64,000 nucleotides of DNA from Streptomyces sp. V3I7 (lineage in GTDB: Bacteria; Actinomycetota; Actinomycetes; Streptomycetales; Streptomycetaceae). Positions within the stretch are counted from its first letter, which is position 1; every line of letters starts with the position of its first letter. This document shows positions 1 through 10,496 of the stretch, piece by piece. The stretch is from assembly GCF_030817495.1 (NCBI RefSeq), contig NZ_JAUSZK010000001.1, positions 3,885,001 through 3,949,000 on the forward strand, given 5' to 3'. A model generated the notes under the pieces. That model worked only from the letters and a program-made list of their open reading frames with translations. It was not told the origin of the DNA and searched no databases. A program made the position numbers and the translations under genes.

Positions 1-11
1 AGGGGGAGTGA
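1..11 (+). CDS. nuoE: NuoE C-terminal end (partial)
   Basis: Only the last codons can lie in the window. A TGA at 9-11 overlaps the nuoF ATG at 11 by one base, the coupling style used throughout this operon. In nuo operons the gene before nuoF is nuoE, the 24-kDa [2Fe-2S] subunit. The assignment rests on gene order alone; no NuoE motif is visible. Confidence 0.4.
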
Positions 12-1357
12 TGACGGTGGCACCCGAGATCAAGGACCCCAGTCCCGAGAAGCTGCTCGCACCGGTGCTGTCCGCCTTCTGGGACGAGGACAGGTCCTGG
101 ACGCTGGACGTGTACCGCAGGCACGAGGGGTACGAGGGGCTCCGCAAGGCGCTCGCCATGTCGCCGGACGACCTGATCGCGTACGTGAAGGACTCCGGTC
201 TGCGCGGGCGCGGCGGCGCCGGGTTCCCGACGGGAATGAAGTGGCAGTTCATTCCCCAGGGCGACGGAAAGCCGCACTATCTAGTTGTCAACGCCGACGA
301 GTCGGAGCCCGGGACCTGTAAGGACATCCCGCTCCTCTTCGCGAACCCGCATAGCCTCATCGAGGGCATGGTGATTGCGTGTTATGCCATCAGGTCGTCT
401 CATGCCTTCATCTATCTGCGTGGTGAAGTAGTCCCCGTATTGCGGCGGTTGCACGAGGCCGTGCGCGAGGCCTACGAGGCGGGCTTCCTGGGCGAGAACA
501 TCCTGGGCAGCGGACTCGACCTCGACATCACCGTGCACGCGGGTGCGGGCGCGTACATCTGCGGTGAGGAGACCGCGCTGCTCGACTCGCTCGAGGGCCG
601 CCGTGGTCAACCGCGGCTCCGTCCCCCTTTCCCTGCGGTGGAAGGCCTCTACGCCTGTCCGACTGTGGTGAATAACGTCGAATCGATCGCGTCAGTTCCC
701 GCCATCCTGAACAACGGCAAGGAATGGTTCAGGTCGATGGGCAGCGAGAAGTCCCCCGGCTTCACGCTCTACTCGCTCAGCGGCCACGTCGCGAGCCCCG
801 GCCAGTACGAGGCACCGCTCGGCATCACCCTGCGCCAGCTCCTCGACATGAGCGGCGGGATGCGCCGCGGCCACCGCCTCAAGTTCTGGACGCCGGGCGG
901 CTCCTCCACGCCGATGTTCACCGACGAGCACCTCGACGTCCCCCTCGACTACGAGGGAGTGGGCGCCGCCGGTTCCATGCTCGGCACCAAGGCGCTCCAG
1001 TGCTTCGACGAGACGACCTGCGTGGTCCGCGCGGTCACCCGCTGGACCGAGTTCTACGCCCACGAGTCCTGCGGCAAGTGCACGCCCTGCCGCGAAGGCA
1101 CGTACTGGCTCGTGCAGTTGCTGCGTGACATCGAGGCCGGCAAGGGCGTCATGTCCGATCTCGACAAGCTGAACGACATCGCCGACAACATCAACGGCAA
1201 GTCGTTCTGCGCCCTCGGCGACGGCGCCGCCTCGCCGATCTTCTCCTCGCTCAAGTACTTCCGCGAGGAGTACGAGCAGCACATCACGGGCCGGGGCTGC
1301 CCCTTCGACCCGGCAAAGTCGACGGCCTGGGCGGACCGCCCGGAGGTGAACGCATGA
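11..1357 (+). CDS. nuoF: NADH-quinone oxidoreductase subunit F (NuoF)
   Basis: This is the FMN- and NADH-binding subunit of respiratory complex I, 448 residues, in the cytoplasmic arm. The glycine-rich FMN/NADH motif [10 protein letters not shown] lies near residue 66, followed by NADESEPGT and [13 protein letters not shown]. The N3 [4Fe-4S] ligands are in [12 protein letters not shown] (about residues 353-364) with the fourth Cys in SFCALGDGA near 400. ATG at 11 is preferred to GTG at 8 because AGGGGG at 2-6 is then correctly spaced. It overlaps nuoG by four bases. Codons at about 270-450 and 605-690 use far more A/T third positions than the rest of the gene (see findings). Confidence 0.97.
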   Translation: MTVAPEIKDPSPEKLLAPVLSAFWDEDRSWTLDVYRRHEGYEGLRKALAMSPDDLIAYVKDSGLRGRGGAGFPTGMKWQFIPQGDGKPHYLVVNADESEPGTCKDIPLLFANPHSLIEGMVIACYAIRSSHAFIYLRGEVVPVLRRLHEAVREAYEAGFLGENILGSGLDLDITVHAGAGAYICGEETALLDSLEGRRGQPRLRPPFPAVEGLYACPTVVNNVESIASVPAILNNGKEWFRSMGSEKSPGFTLYSLSGHVASPGQYEAPLGITLRQLLDMSGGMRRGHRLKFWTPGGSSTPMFTDEHLDVPLDYEGVGAAGSMLGTKALQCFDETTCVVRAVTRWTEFYAHESCGKCTPCREGTYWLVQLLRDIEAGKGVMSDLDKLNDIADNINGKSFCALGDGAASPIFSSLKYFREEYEQHITGRGCPFDPAKSTAWADRPEVNA

Positions 1358-3855
1358 CCGTGACCACGAGCGCTCCCTCCGGAGGGGGAGCGGCGGCGGT
1401 CCCGCCGGAGGACCTCGTCACGCTGACGATCGACGGCGTGGAGCTCAGCGTGCCCAAGGGCACGCTGGTCATCCGGGCCGCCGAACAGCTCGGCATCGAG
1501 ATCCCGCGCTTCTGCGACCACCCGCTCCTCGCCCCGGCCGGCGCCTGCCGTCAGTGCATCGTCGAGGTCGAGGGCCAGCGCAAGCCGATGGCGTCCTGCA
1601 CGATCACATGCACCGACGGCATGGTCGTGAAGACCCAGCTCACCTCACCCGTCGCCGAGAAGGCCCAGAAGGGTGTGATGGAGCTGCTGCTCATCAACCA
1701 CCCGCTGGACTGCCCGGTCTGCGACAAGGGCGGCGAGTGCCCGCTGCAGAACCAGGCCATGTCGCACGGCAACGCCGAGTCGCGCTTCGAGGGGAAGAAG
1801 CGGACGTTCGAGAAGCCCGTCGCGATCTCCACGCAGGTGCTGCTCGACCGTGAGCGCTGTGTGCTGTGCGCCCGCTGCACCCGGTTCTCCAACCAGATCG
1901 CGGGCGACCCGATGATCGAGCTGCTGGAGCGGGGCGCGCTGCAGCAGGTCGGCACCGGTGAGGGCGACCCCTTCGAGTCGTACTTCTCCGGGAACACCAT
2001 CCAGATCTGCCCGGTCGGCGCGCTCACGTCGGCGGCGTACCGCTTCCGCTCGCGCCCCTTCGACCTGGTCTCCTCGCCGTCGGTGTGCGAGCACTGCTCC
2101 GGCGGCTGCGCCACCCGCACCGACCACCGGCGCGGCAAGGTCATGCGGCGGCTCGCCGAGAACGACCCCGAGGTCAACGAGGAGTGGATCTGCGACAAGG
2201 GACGCTTCGCGTTCCGGTACGCGCAGTTGAGGGATCGGCTCCAGACGCCGCTCGTGCGCAACGCCGAGGGTGACCTCGAACCGGCGTCCTGGCCGGAGGC
2301 GCTGCAGATCGCCGCCCAGGGGCTGCTGGCCTCGCGCGGCAGGACCGGTGTCCTCACCGGCGGCCGGCTGACCGTCGAGGACGCCTACGCCTACAGCAAG
2401 TTCGCGCGCGTGGCCCTCGACACCAACGACATCGACTTCCGCGCCCGCGTGCACAGCGGCGAGGAGACCGACTTCCTCGCGGCCCGCGTGGCCGGCCGCG
2501 GACGGGACATCGACGGTACGGGCGTCACGTACACGGCTCTGGAGAAGGCGCCCGCCGTCCTGCTCGTCGGCTTCGAGTCGGAGGAGGAGGCGCCCGGCGT
2601 CTTCCTGCGGCTGCGCAAGGCCTGGCGGGCGCACAAGCAGAAGGTGTTCTCGGTGGCCACGTACGCCACCCGCGGTCTGGAGAAGACCGGCGGCACGCTG
2701 CTGCCGGCCGCTCCCGGCACCGAGACCGAATGGCTCGACGCGCTCGCGAGCGGCGTCGGCCTGGAGGAGGACGGGGCGCGGGCCGCCGAGGCGCTGCGCG
2801 GCGAGGGCGCCGTCATCGTGGTCGGTGAACGGCTCGCCACGGTCGCCGGCGGTCTCACCGCCGCCGTGCGGGCCGCCTCCGCGACCGGCGCCCAGCTGGC
2901 GTGGATCCCGCGCCGGGCCGGCGAGCGCGGTGCGATCGAGGCGGGCGCGCTGCCGTCGCTGCTGCCGGGCGGGCGCCCGGCCACCGACCCGCGCGCGCGT
3001 GAGGAGGTCGCCGCGGTCTGGGGCCTGGCCGAGATCCCCTCGCGCTACGGTCGGGACACCGGCGAGATCGTCGAGGCCGCCGCGCGCGGCGAGCTCCAGG
3101 CGCTGCTGGTCGCGGGCGTGGAGGTCGCCGACCTGCCCGACCCGGCCCGCGCGCGACAGGCGCTCGGCGAGGCCGGCTTCGTGGTGTCGCTGGAGCTGCG
3201 GCCCAGCGAGGTCACCGAGCTCGCCGACGTAGTCCTGCCGGTCGCCGCGGTCGCCGAGAAGGCCGGCACCTTCCTCAACTGGGAAGGCCGGGTCCGCTTC
3301 TTCGAGGCCGCGCTCAAGCCCGACCAGATGACCCGTCGTCTCGCGAGCGACGCGCGCGTGCTGCAGATGCTGGCCGACGCCATGGACGTCCACCTGGGTC
3401 TGCCGGATCTGCGCACCACGCGCGCGGAGCTCGACCGGCTCGGTGCCTGGGACGGACCGTGGGCCTCGGCCCCGCTGGAGACCGGAAGCGCGCTGCCGCG
3501 TCCGGCCGCGGGGGAGGCCGTGCTCTCCGGGCACCGGCTGCTGCTCGACCAGGGCCTGCTCCAGGACGGCGACGAGGCGCTCGCCGGCACCCGGCACGCC
3601 GCCCACGCGCGCGTGTCGGCCGCGACGGCCGCCGAGGCGGGCGTCAAGGACGGCGACCTGCTGGCCGTGACCGGCTCGCACGGGACGGTCGAACTCCCGC
3701 TCCAGGTCACGGAGATGCCCGACCGGGTGGTCTGGCTCCCGCTGAACTCCGCCGGCGGGGGCGTGGCCTCCGACACCGGGGCGCTCCCCGGCTCCCTCGT
3801 CCGTATCGGCCCGGCGCCGCTCGCCGGTGCGGCCCCCAAGGAGGTGGAGGCATGA
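1354..3855 (+). CDS. nuoG: NADH-quinone oxidoreductase subunit G (NuoG)
   Basis: Largest Fe-S subunit of complex I, 833 residues. The N-terminal [2Fe-2S] ferredoxin domain has Cys54, Cys65, Cys68 and Cys82. The His-Cys3 motif follows (His116, Cys120, Cys123, Cys129), then a Cys cluster around [10 protein letters not shown] and ICPVGALTS, and a further motif CEHCSGGC at the start of the molybdopterin-oxidoreductase-like half. That half carries no molybdopterin in complex I. The start overlaps the nuoF stop (ATGA) and the stop overlaps the nuoH start, so translation is probably coupled. Confidence 0.96.
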   Translation: MTVTTSAPSGGGAAAVPPEDLVTLTIDGVELSVPKGTLVIRAAEQLGIEIPRFCDHPLLAPAGACRQCIVEVEGQRKPMASCTITCTDGMVVKTQLTSPVAEKAQKGVMELLLINHPLDCPVCDKGGECPLQNQAMSHGNAESRFEGKKRTFEKPVAISTQVLLDRERCVLCARCTRFSNQIAGDPMIELLERGALQQVGTGEGDPFESYFSGNTIQICPVGALTSAAYRFRSRPFDLVSSPSVCEHCSGGCATRTDHRRGKVMRRLAENDPEVNEEWICDKGRFAFRYAQLRDRLQTPLVRNAEGDLEPASWPEALQIAAQGLLASRGRTGVLTGGRLTVEDAYAYSKFARVALDTNDIDFRARVHSGEETDFLAARVAGRGRDIDGTGVTYTALEKAPAVLLVGFESEEEAPGVFLRLRKAWRAHKQKVFSVATYATRGLEKTGGTLLPAAPGTETEWLDALASGVGLEEDGARAAEALRGEGAVIVVGERLATVAGGLTAAVRAASATGAQLAWIPRRAGERGAIEAGALPSLLPGGRPATDPRAREEVAAVWGLAEIPSRYGRDTGEIVEAAARGELQALLVAGVEVADLPDPARARQALGEAGFVVSLELRPSEVTELADVVLPVAAVAEKAGTFLNWEGRVRFFEAALKPDQMTRRLASDARVLQMLADAMDVHLGLPDLRTTRAELDRLGAWDGPWASAPLETGSALPRPAAGEAVLSGHRLLLDQGLLQDGDEALAGTRHAAHARVSAATAAEAGVKDGDLLAVTGSHGTVELPLQVTEMPDRVVWLPLNSAGGGVASDTGALPGSLVRIGPAPLAGAAPKEVEA

Positions 3856-5228
3856 GTCCGTACCTCGCCGCTGAAGACCTCTCGATGTTCGGTCGCGACC
3901 CCTGGTGGCTGATCGTCGTCAAGGCGGTGTTCTGCTTCGCCTTCCTGATGGTGACCGTGCTGTTCTCCATCGTGTGGGAGCGCAAGGTCCTCGCCTGGAT
4001 GCAGCTGCGCATCGGTCCCAACCGGCACGGCCCCTGGGGTCTGCTCCAGTCGCTCGCCGACGGCGTGAAGCTCATGCTCAAGGAGGACGTCGTCGTCAAG
4101 CGCGCGGACAAGGTGGTGTACATCCTCGCGCCGATCGTCGCGGCCATCCCGGCCTTCATGGCGATCGCGGTGATTCCCTTCGGACCCGCCGACAACGAGA
4201 TCTCGATCTTCGGCCAGCGCACCACGATGCAGCTGACCGACCTGCCGATCGCGATGCTCTACATCCTCGCGGTCGCCTCGGTCGGCATCTACGGCATCGT
4301 CCTCGCGGGCTGGAGCTCCGGCTCCACCTACCCGCTCCTCGGCGGCCTGCGCTCCTGCGCGCAGATGATCTCGTACGAGATCGCCATGGGCGCCGCGTTC
4401 GCCTCGGTGTTCCTCTACTCGGGGTCGATGTCGACGTCGACGATCGTGGAACAGCAGCAGGACCGCTGGTACATCCTGCTGCTGCCGGTGTCGTTCATCC
4501 TCTACATCGTCACCATGGTCGGCGAGACCAACCGCGCGCCGTTCGACATGCCGGAGTCCGAGGGCGACCTGGTCGGCGGCTTCAACACCGAGTACTCGTC
4601 GATCAAGTTCGCGCTGTTCATGCTCGCCGAGTACGTGAACATGGTGACGGTCTCGGCCGTGTCGACCACGCTGTTCCTCGGCGGCTGGCGGGCCCCCTGG
4701 CCGATCAGCACCTTCTGGGAGGGCGCGAACCACGGCTGGTGGCCGATGCTCTGGTTCGTCGTCAAGGTCCAGCTGCTGCTGTTCTTCTTCATGTGGCTGC
4801 GCGCCTCACTTCCGCGGGTGCGTTACGACCAGCTGATGAAGCTCGGCTGGAAGGTCCTCATCCCGGTCTCCGTGGTCTGGCTGATGCTCGTCGCGACCGT
4901 GCGGACCCTGCGCAACGAGCACTACGACTTCGCCGACATCGCCCTCTACGTCGGCGGCGGTGTCCTGGCCCTGCTGCTGTTGTCCTTCGTCGCCGACATG
5001 TTCCGCGAGAAGGCGAAGACGGCGCAGGCGCCCGCCGCCCAGGCGGCCGGATTCGACCCGATGGCGGGCGGATTCCCCGTACCGCCGCTGCCCGGACAGG
5101 AGTTGCCGCCGGTGCCGAGGCGTCGCTCGCGCCAGGAGCGGGAGCTGATTGTCAGTGGCGGGGTGGACACTGTCGGTGACGGATCTTCTGACGGATCTTC
5201 GGATGGAAAGGAGGCGTCCGATGGCTGA
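3852..5228 (+). CDS. nuoH: NADH-quinone oxidoreductase subunit H (NuoH)
   Basis: Membrane subunit of complex I at the junction with the peripheral arm, forming part of the quinone chamber; 458 residues. Family signatures [20 protein letters not shown] and [20 protein letters not shown] are intact, with about eight hydrophobic segments. Compared with the usual 320-350 residues there is a cytoplasmic C-terminal extension of about 75 residues, rich in Pro, Ala and finally Asp/Ser/Gly. ATG at 3852 overlaps the nuoG stop and follows GGTGGAGG. Confidence 0.96.
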   Translation: MSPYLAAEDLSMFGRDPWWLIVVKAVFCFAFLMVTVLFSIVWERKVLAWMQLRIGPNRHGPWGLLQSLADGVKLMLKEDVVVKRADKVVYILAPIVAAIPAFMAIAVIPFGPADNEISIFGQRTTMQLTDLPIAMLYILAVASVGIYGIVLAGWSSGSTYPLLGGLRSCAQMISYEIAMGAAFASVFLYSGSMSTSTIVEQQQDRWYILLLPVSFILYIVTMVGETNRAPFDMPESEGDLVGGFNTEYSSIKFALFMLAEYVNMVTVSAVSTTLFLGGWRAPWPISTFWEGANHGWWPMLWFVVKVQLLLFFFMWLRASLPRVRYDQLMKLGWKVLIPVSVVWLMLVATVRTLRNEHYDFADIALYVGGGVLALLLLSFVADMFREKAKTAQAPAAQAAGFDPMAGGFPVPPLPGQELPPVPRRRSRQERELIVSGGVDTVGDGSSDGSSDGKEASDG

Positions 5229-5823
5229 GGAGCCCAAGGAGACCGACCCCGGTTTCCTGAATCCCGCGGCCGGCTTCGGCGTGACCTTCAAGGCCATGTT
5301 CAAGAAGCGGCTGACCGAGCAGTACCCGGAACAGAAGAAGACCACGGCTCCGCGGTTCCACGGACGGCACCAGCTCAACCGTCATCCGGACGGCCTGGAG
5401 AAGTGCGTCGGCTGCGAGCTGTGCGCCTGGGCCTGCCCGGCCGACGCCATCTACGTCGAGGGCGCCGACAACACCGACGAGGAGCGCTACTCGCCGGGCG
5501 AGCGGTACGGCCGCGTCTACCAGATCAACTACGCCCGCTGCATCCTGTGCGGTCTGTGTATCGAGGCGTGCCCCACGCGCGCGCTCACGATGACCAACGA
5601 GTTCGAGCTGGCCGACTCCAGCCGCGCCAACCTCATCTACACCAAGGAGCAGCTGCTCGCCGGCCTCGAGGACGGCATGGTCGACACTCCGCACGCGATC
5701 TACCCGGGGATGGACGAGCAGGACTACTACCGCGGACTGGTGACGGAGGCCGCTCCCGGCACCGAGCCCCAAGTCGCCGTCTCCAAGGGTGAGAAGTCCG
5801 CCGGAGAGGAGGTGGACGCATGA
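5221..5823 (+). CDS. nuoI: NADH-quinone oxidoreductase subunit I (NuoI)
   Basis: Ferredoxin-like subunit of the complex I connecting module, 200 residues. Two [4Fe-4S] motifs, [12 protein letters not shown] and [12 protein letters not shown], carry clusters N6a and N6b that pass electrons towards the quinone. ATG at 5221 is chosen because AAAGGAGG at 5207-5214 is ideally spaced; an upstream in-frame GTG at 5149 would lie deep in nuoH. It overlaps the nuoH end by eight bases and the nuoJ start by four. Confidence 0.96.
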   Translation: MAEEPKETDPGFLNPAAGFGVTFKAMFKKRLTEQYPEQKKTTAPRFHGRHQLNRHPDGLEKCVGCELCAWACPADAIYVEGADNTDEERYSPGERYGRVYQINYARCILCGLCIEACPTRALTMTNEFELADSSRANLIYTKEQLLAGLEDGMVDTPHAIYPGMDEQDYYRGLVTEAAPGTEPQVAVSKGEKSAGEEVDA

Positions 5824-6662
5824 GCGCGCAGCTCGCCGCCTACTCCACCTCCACCGGTGAGGCCTTGCAGTTCTGGGTTCTCGGCACGGTCGCCGTGCTC
5901 GGCGCCCTGGGCGCGGTCCTCATGCGGAAGGCCGTGCACAGTGCCCTCTGCCTCGCCGGGACCATGATCGTCCTGGCGGTGTTCTACCTCGCCAACGGCG
6001 CCTACTTCCTGGGCATCGTGCAGATCGTCGTCTACACCGGCGCGATCATGATGCTGTTCCTGTTCGTGGTGATGCTCGTCGGCGTCACGGCCGCGGACTC
6101 GCTGAAGGAGACCATCAAGGGGCAGCGCTGGCTGGCCCTTGTCTGCGGCGTCGGCTTCGGTGTCCTGCTCTTCGCGGGCATCGCGAACGCCTCGCTGAAG
6201 GACTTCGACGGCACCGGCCAGGCGAACGCCAACGGCAACGTGGAGGGCCTCGCGGCCCTCATCTTCACCAAGTACGTCTTCGCCTTCGAGATCACCGGCG
6301 CCCTGCTCATCACGGCCGCCGTCGGCGCGATGGTGCTCACCCACCGCGAGCGCACCGAGCGTGCCCGGACCCAGCGCGAGATGGCCGAGCAGCGCGTGCG
6401 CGAGGGCAAGCACGTACCGCCGCTGCCCGCCCCCGGTGTCTACGCCCGGCACAACGCCGTGGACGTCGCGGGCCTGCTGCCCGACGGCAGCCCCTCCGAG
6501 CTCTCGGTCAACAAGACGCTGCGCGAACGCGGCCAGATCCGGGACGTCTCGGCGGAGGCGCTGAACGATCTGCGGGCCCTGGAGCAGCGCGCGGAGGAGC
6601 GCCTGGAGCGTACGGCGATCGAGCCGGCGAACTTCAAGCGCAGCGAGGAGGCGTCGAAATGA
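5820..6662 (+). CDS. nuoJ: NADH-quinone oxidoreductase subunit J (NuoJ)
   Basis: Integral membrane subunit of complex I, 280 residues, with five hydrophobic segments in the first 175 residues. The family segment around [20 protein letters not shown] contains the pi-bulge helix region. The last 105 residues are charged and hydrophilic, a tail longer than in E. coli NuoJ (about 184 residues) and seen in other actinobacterial NuoJ. ATG overlaps the nuoI stop and the stop overlaps the nuoK ATG. Confidence 0.95.
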   Translation: MSAQLAAYSTSTGEALQFWVLGTVAVLGALGAVLMRKAVHSALCLAGTMIVLAVFYLANGAYFLGIVQIVVYTGAIMMLFLFVVMLVGVTAADSLKETIKGQRWLALVCGVGFGVLLFAGIANASLKDFDGTGQANANGNVEGLAALIFTKYVFAFEITGALLITAAVGAMVLTHRERTERARTQREMAEQRVREGKHVPPLPAPGVYARHNAVDVAGLLPDGSPSELSVNKTLRERGQIRDVSAEALNDLRALEQRAEERLERTAIEPANFKRSEEASK

Positions 6663-6958
6663 ACCCGGTCAACTACCTCTATCTGGCCGCCCTGTTGTTC
6701 ACGATCGGCGCCACCGGCGTGCTGATCAGGCGCAACGCGATCGTCGTGTTCATGTGCATCGAGCTCATGCTCAACGCCTGCAACCTCGCGTTCGTCACCT
6801 TCTCCCGGATGCACGGCAACCTCGACGGCCAGATCATCGCGTTCTTCACGATGGTCGTCGCCGCCGCGGAGGTCGTGGTCGGGCTCGCGATCATCGTGTC
6901 GCTGTTCCGTACCCGCCACTCGGCCTCGGTCGACGACGCCAGCCTGATGAAGCTGTGA
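6659..6958 (+). CDS. nuoK: NADH-quinone oxidoreductase subunit K (NuoK)
   Basis: Small three-helix membrane subunit of complex I, 99 residues, the standard length. The conserved helix with the proton-pathway glutamate is visible as [14 protein letters not shown] (about residues 30-43) and a second buried glutamate in [13 protein letters not shown]. Related to MnhC/MrpC antiporter subunits. The ATG overlaps the nuoJ stop by four bases. Confidence 0.95.
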   Translation: MNPVNYLYLAALLFTIGATGVLIRRNAIVVFMCIELMLNACNLAFVTFSRMHGNLDGQIIAFFTMVVAAAEVVVGLAIIVSLFRTRHSASVDDASLMKL

Positions 6959-6972
6959 GGGGTCGCTGAATC

Positions 6973-8919
6973 GTGGAGAACCTGATTGCGCTGCTGATCG
7001 CGGCGCCCCTGCTCGGAGCGGCCGTCCTGCTGGTCGGTGGCCGGCGCCTGGACGCCGTCGGCCACTGGATCGGCACGCTGCTGTCGACCACGTCCTTCGT
7101 GATCGGCGTGGTCCTCTTCGCCGATCTGCTGGGCCGGTCGCCCGAGCACCGCACGCTGATCGACCACCTGTTCAGCTGGATCCCGGTCGCCGGCTTCCAG
7201 GCGGACGTCACGCTCCGCCTGGACCAGCTGTCGATGACGTTCGTCCTGCTGATCACCGGTGTCGGCTCGCTGATCCACCTGTACTCGGTCGGGTACATGG
7301 AGCAGGACGAGCGCCGGCGCCGTTTCTTCGGCTATCTGAACCTGTTCCTCGCGGCGATGCTGCTGCTCGTCCTCGCGGACAACTACCTGCTGCTGTACGT
7401 CGGCTGGGAGGGCGTGGGCCTCGCCTCGTACCTGCTGATCGGCTTCTGGCAGCACAAGCCCAGCGCGGCCACGGCGGCGAAGAAGGCCTTCCTGGTCAAC
7501 CGCGTCGGCGACATGGGCCTGTCGATCGCGATCATGATCATGTTCGCGACGTTCGGGACCTTCGCCTTCGGGCCGGTCTTCAGTCACGCGCGGGACGCCG
7601 GCCAGGGCACGCTCACCGCCATCGGCCTGATGCTCCTGCTCGCCGCCTGCGGCAAGTCCGCCCAGGTGCCGCTGCAGTCCTGGCTCGGGGACGCGATGGA
7701 GGGCCCGACCCCGGTCTCGGCCCTCATCCACGCCGCGACCATGGTGACCGCGGGCGTCTACCTGATCGTCCGCTCCGCCGCGATCTTCAACGCCGCGCCG
7801 GACGCGCAGCTGGTCGTCACCGTCGTCGGTGCCGTCACGCTCCTGTTCGGTGCGATCGTCGGTTGCGCGAAGGACGACATCAAGAAGGCGCTGGCCGGCT
7901 CGACCATGTCGCAGATCGGCTACATGATCCTCGCCGCGGGCCTCGGCCCGATCGGCTACGTCTTCGCGATCATGCACCTGGTGACGCACGGCTTCTTCAA
8001 GGCCGGGCTGTTCCTCGGCGCCGGTTCGGTCATGCACGGCATGAACGACGAGGTCGACATGAGGAAGTACGGCGGCCTCAGGAAGTACATGCCGATCACG
8101 TTCATCACCTTCGGCCTCGGTTACCTCGCGATCATCGGCTTCCCGGGCCTGTCCGGCTTCTTCTCCAAGGACAAGATCATCGAGGCGGCCTTCGCCAAGG
8201 GCGGCACCGAGGGCTGGATCCTCGGCGGCGCGGCCCTGCTCGGCGCGGCCATCACCGCGTTCTACATGACGCGCGTGATGCTGATGACGTTCTTCGGCGA
8301 AGAGCGCTGGCGCAACCAGCCCACTCCCTCCCCGGCCGAGCCCAGCGCGGAGCCGGCGGCCGAGGAGCGCGGCGAACACGCGGAGCCGCACCCGCACGAG
8401 TCGCCCAAGGTCATGACGATCCCGATGATCGTGCTCGCCTTCGGGTCGGTCTTCGCGGGCGGACTGTTCAGCTTCGACGACCTCTTCCTGAACTGGCTGG
8501 AGCCGGTCACCGGGCACACCGAGGGCCATCCGCCGGTCAGCGCGCTCACGGTCACCCTGGCCACCATGGCGGTGCTGGTCGTCGGTGTCGCCCTCGCCTG
8601 GCTGCAGTACGGCCGCCGACCCGTCCCGGTCGTGCCCCCGCGCGGGTCCCTGCTCACCCGGGCTGCCCGGCGCGACCTGCTCCAGGACGACTTCAACCAC
8701 GTCGTCCTGGTCCGCGGCGGCGAGCACCTCACGCGCTCCCTGGTGTACCTCGACCACACCCTGGTCGACGGCGTCGTCAATGGCACGGCGGCCGCCGTCG
8801 GCGGACTCTCCGGCCGGCTGCGGCGCGTGCAGAACGGCTTCGCCCGCAGTTACGCGGTCTCGATGTTCGGCGGCGCGGCACTCCTGGTCGCCGCGACCCT
8901 GCTGATGAGGGCGGTCTGA
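6973..8919 (+). CDS. nuoL: NADH-quinone oxidoreductase subunit L (NuoL)
   Basis: Distal antiporter-like proton-pumping subunit of complex I, 648 residues. Conserved motifs include [20 protein letters not shown] (catalytic Glu helix TM5), [20 protein letters not shown] and the lysine-bearing [17 protein letters not shown] hydrophilic loop rich in Glu, Pro and His (about residues 445-480) precedes the last helices. The GTG at 6973 is used; it follows the nuoK stop by 14 bases with GAGGGGTCGC upstream. Confidence 0.95.
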   Translation: MENLIALLIAAPLLGAAVLLVGGRRLDAVGHWIGTLLSTTSFVIGVVLFADLLGRSPEHRTLIDHLFSWIPVAGFQADVTLRLDQLSMTFVLLITGVGSLIHLYSVGYMEQDERRRRFFGYLNLFLAAMLLLVLADNYLLLYVGWEGVGLASYLLIGFWQHKPSAATAAKKAFLVNRVGDMGLSIAIMIMFATFGTFAFGPVFSHARDAGQGTLTAIGLMLLLAACGKSAQVPLQSWLGDAMEGPTPVSALIHAATMVTAGVYLIVRSAAIFNAAPDAQLVVTVVGAVTLLFGAIVGCAKDDIKKALAGSTMSQIGYMILAAGLGPIGYVFAIMHLVTHGFFKAGLFLGAGSVMHGMNDEVDMRKYGGLRKYMPITFITFGLGYLAIIGFPGLSGFFSKDKIIEAAFAKGGTEGWILGGAALLGAAITAFYMTRVMLMTFFGEERWRNQPTPSPAEPSAEPAAEERGEHAEPHPHESPKVMTIPMIVLAFGSVFAGGLFSFDDLFLNWLEPVTGHTEGHPPVSALTVTLATMAVLVVGVALAWLQYGRRPVPVVPPRGSLLTRAARRDLLQDDFNHVVLVRGGEHLTRSLVYLDHTLVDGVVNGTAAAVGGLSGRLRRVQNGFARSYAVSMFGGAALLVAATLLMRAV

Positions 8920-8924
8920 TACCG

Positions 8925-10496
8925 ATGTCCTTTCCTCTGCTGACAGCGACGGCGGTGCTCCCGGCCGTCGGCGCGATCGCCACGGCCGCCGTACCGGGCG
9001 CGCGGCGCAGCGCGGCCAAGTGGCTGGCGCTGCTCGTCTCGCTCGCCACGCTCGCACTCGCGATCGTCGTCCTGGTCCGCTTCGACCCGGACGGCGCCCG
9101 CTACCAGCTCACCGAATCCCACGCCTGGATCAAGGACTTCGGGGTCCGCTACGAACTGGGCGTCGACGGCATCGGGGCCGTGCTCGTCGCACTGACGGCC
9201 CTGCTGATCCCGTTCATCGTCCTCGCGGGCTGGCACGACGCCGATCCGATGGAGACCGGCAGCCGCCGCTGGCGTCCGACGCAGGGCTTCTTCGCGCTGA
9301 TCCTGGCCGTCGAGGCGATGGTGATCATCTCCTTCGAGGCCACGGACGTCTTCCTCTTCTACGTCTTCTTCGAAGCCATGCTGATCCCGATGTACTTCCT
9401 CATCGGCGGCTTCGGGGACCGTGCCCACGAGCACGGCGAGGAGGCGGCGGCGACGCAACGGTCGTACGCGGCGGTGAAGTTCCTCCTCTACAACCTGGCC
9501 GGCGGTCTGGTCATGCTGGCCGCGGTGATCGGCCTGTACGTGGTCGCCGGGAACTTCAGCCTCCAGGAGATCGCGCAGGCCCGCGCGAACGGCACGCTCC
9601 ACATGTCCACGGACATCGAACGCCTGCTGTTCCTCGGCTTCTTCTTCGCCTTCGCGGTGAAAGCGCCGCTGTGGCCGCTGCACACCTGGCTGCCCAACGC
9701 CATGGGGGAGGCCACCGCTCCGGTCGCCGTCCTCATCACGGCGGTGGTCGACAAGGTGGGCACGTTCGCGATGCTCCGCTTCTGCCTCCAGCTGTTCCCG
9801 GAGGCCTCGAAGTGGGCGACGCCGGTCATCCTCGTCCTGGCCGTCATCAGCATCATCTACGGTGCTCTGCTCGCGGTCGGACAGCGGGACATCAAGCGGC
9901 TGGTGGCGTACGCGTCGATCTCGCACTTCGGCTTCATCATCATGGGCATCTTCGCGATGACCAGCCAGGGCCAGACCGGCGCGACGCTCTACATGGTCAA
10001 CCACGGTATTTCCACGGCCGCGTTGATGCTGGTGGCCGGCTTCCTGATCTCCCGGCGCGGCTCGCGGCTCATGGCGGACTACGGCGGTGTGCAGAAGGTC
10101 GCCCCGGTGCTCGCCGGCACGTTCCTGATCGGCGGCCTCGCCACCCTCTCGCTGCCGGGGCTCGCCCCGTTCGTGAGTGAGTTCCTGGTCCTGGTCGGCA
10201 CGTTCACGCGCTACCCGGTGATCGGCGTCATCGCCACCCTCGGCATCGTCCTCGCCGCGCTCTACACCCTCGTGCTCTACCAGCGCACGATGACGGGCCC
10301 GGTGAAGCCGCAGCTCTCCGCGATGCCCGATCTGCGGCCGCGCGAACTGCTGGTCGTGGCGCCGCTCGTGATCCTGCTGATCTTCCTGGGTGTCTACCCG
10401 AAGCCCGTCGCGGACATCGTCACCCCATCGGTCAAGCAGACCATGTCCGACGTACACCAGACCGACCCCAAGCCCGAGGTGGAGGCGGCCAAGTGA
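8925..10496 (+). CDS. nuoM: NADH-quinone oxidoreductase subunit M (NuoM)
   Basis: Antiporter-like proton-pumping subunit of complex I, 523 residues. Motifs include VFFEAMLIPMYFLIGGFGD (catalytic Glu helix), PLWPLHTWLPNAMGEATAPV and IKRLVAYASISHFGFIIMG. ATG at 8925 lies just after the nuoL stop; an open frame continues upstream in the same phase but there it is only a shadow of nuoL. The end overlaps the nuoN GTG by four bases. Confidence 0.95.
   Translation: MSFPLLTATAVLPAVGAIATAAVPGARRSAAKWLALLVSLATLALAIVVLVRFDPDGARYQLTESHAWIKDFGVRYELGVDGIGAVLVALTALLIPFIVLAGWHDADPMETGSRRWRPTQGFFALILAVEAMVIISFEATDVFLFYVFFEAMLIPMYFLIGGFGDRAHEHGEEAAATQRSYAAVKFLLYNLAGGLVMLAAVIGLYVVAGNFSLQEIAQARANGTLHMSTDIERLLFLGFFFAFAVKAPLWPLHTWLPNAMGEATAPVAVLITAVVDKVGTFAMLRFCLQLFPEASKWATPVILVLAVISIIYGALLAVGQRDIKRLVAYASISHFGFIIMGIFAMTSQGQTGATLYMVNHGISTAALMLVAGFLISRRGSRLMADYGGVQKVAPVLAGTFLIGGLATLSLPGLAPFVSEFLVLVGTFTRYPVIGVIATLGIVLAALYTLVLYQRTMTGPVKPQLSAMPDLRPRELLVVAPLVILLIFLGVYPKPVADIVTPSVKQTMSDVHQTDPKPEVEAAK

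Noticed and set aside
281..4733. Long antisense open frames over nuoF-nuoH
   Set aside because: They are Arg/Gly/Ala- or Asp/His-rich shadows created by the G+C-rich third positions of the real genes, with no ribosome sites or motifs.
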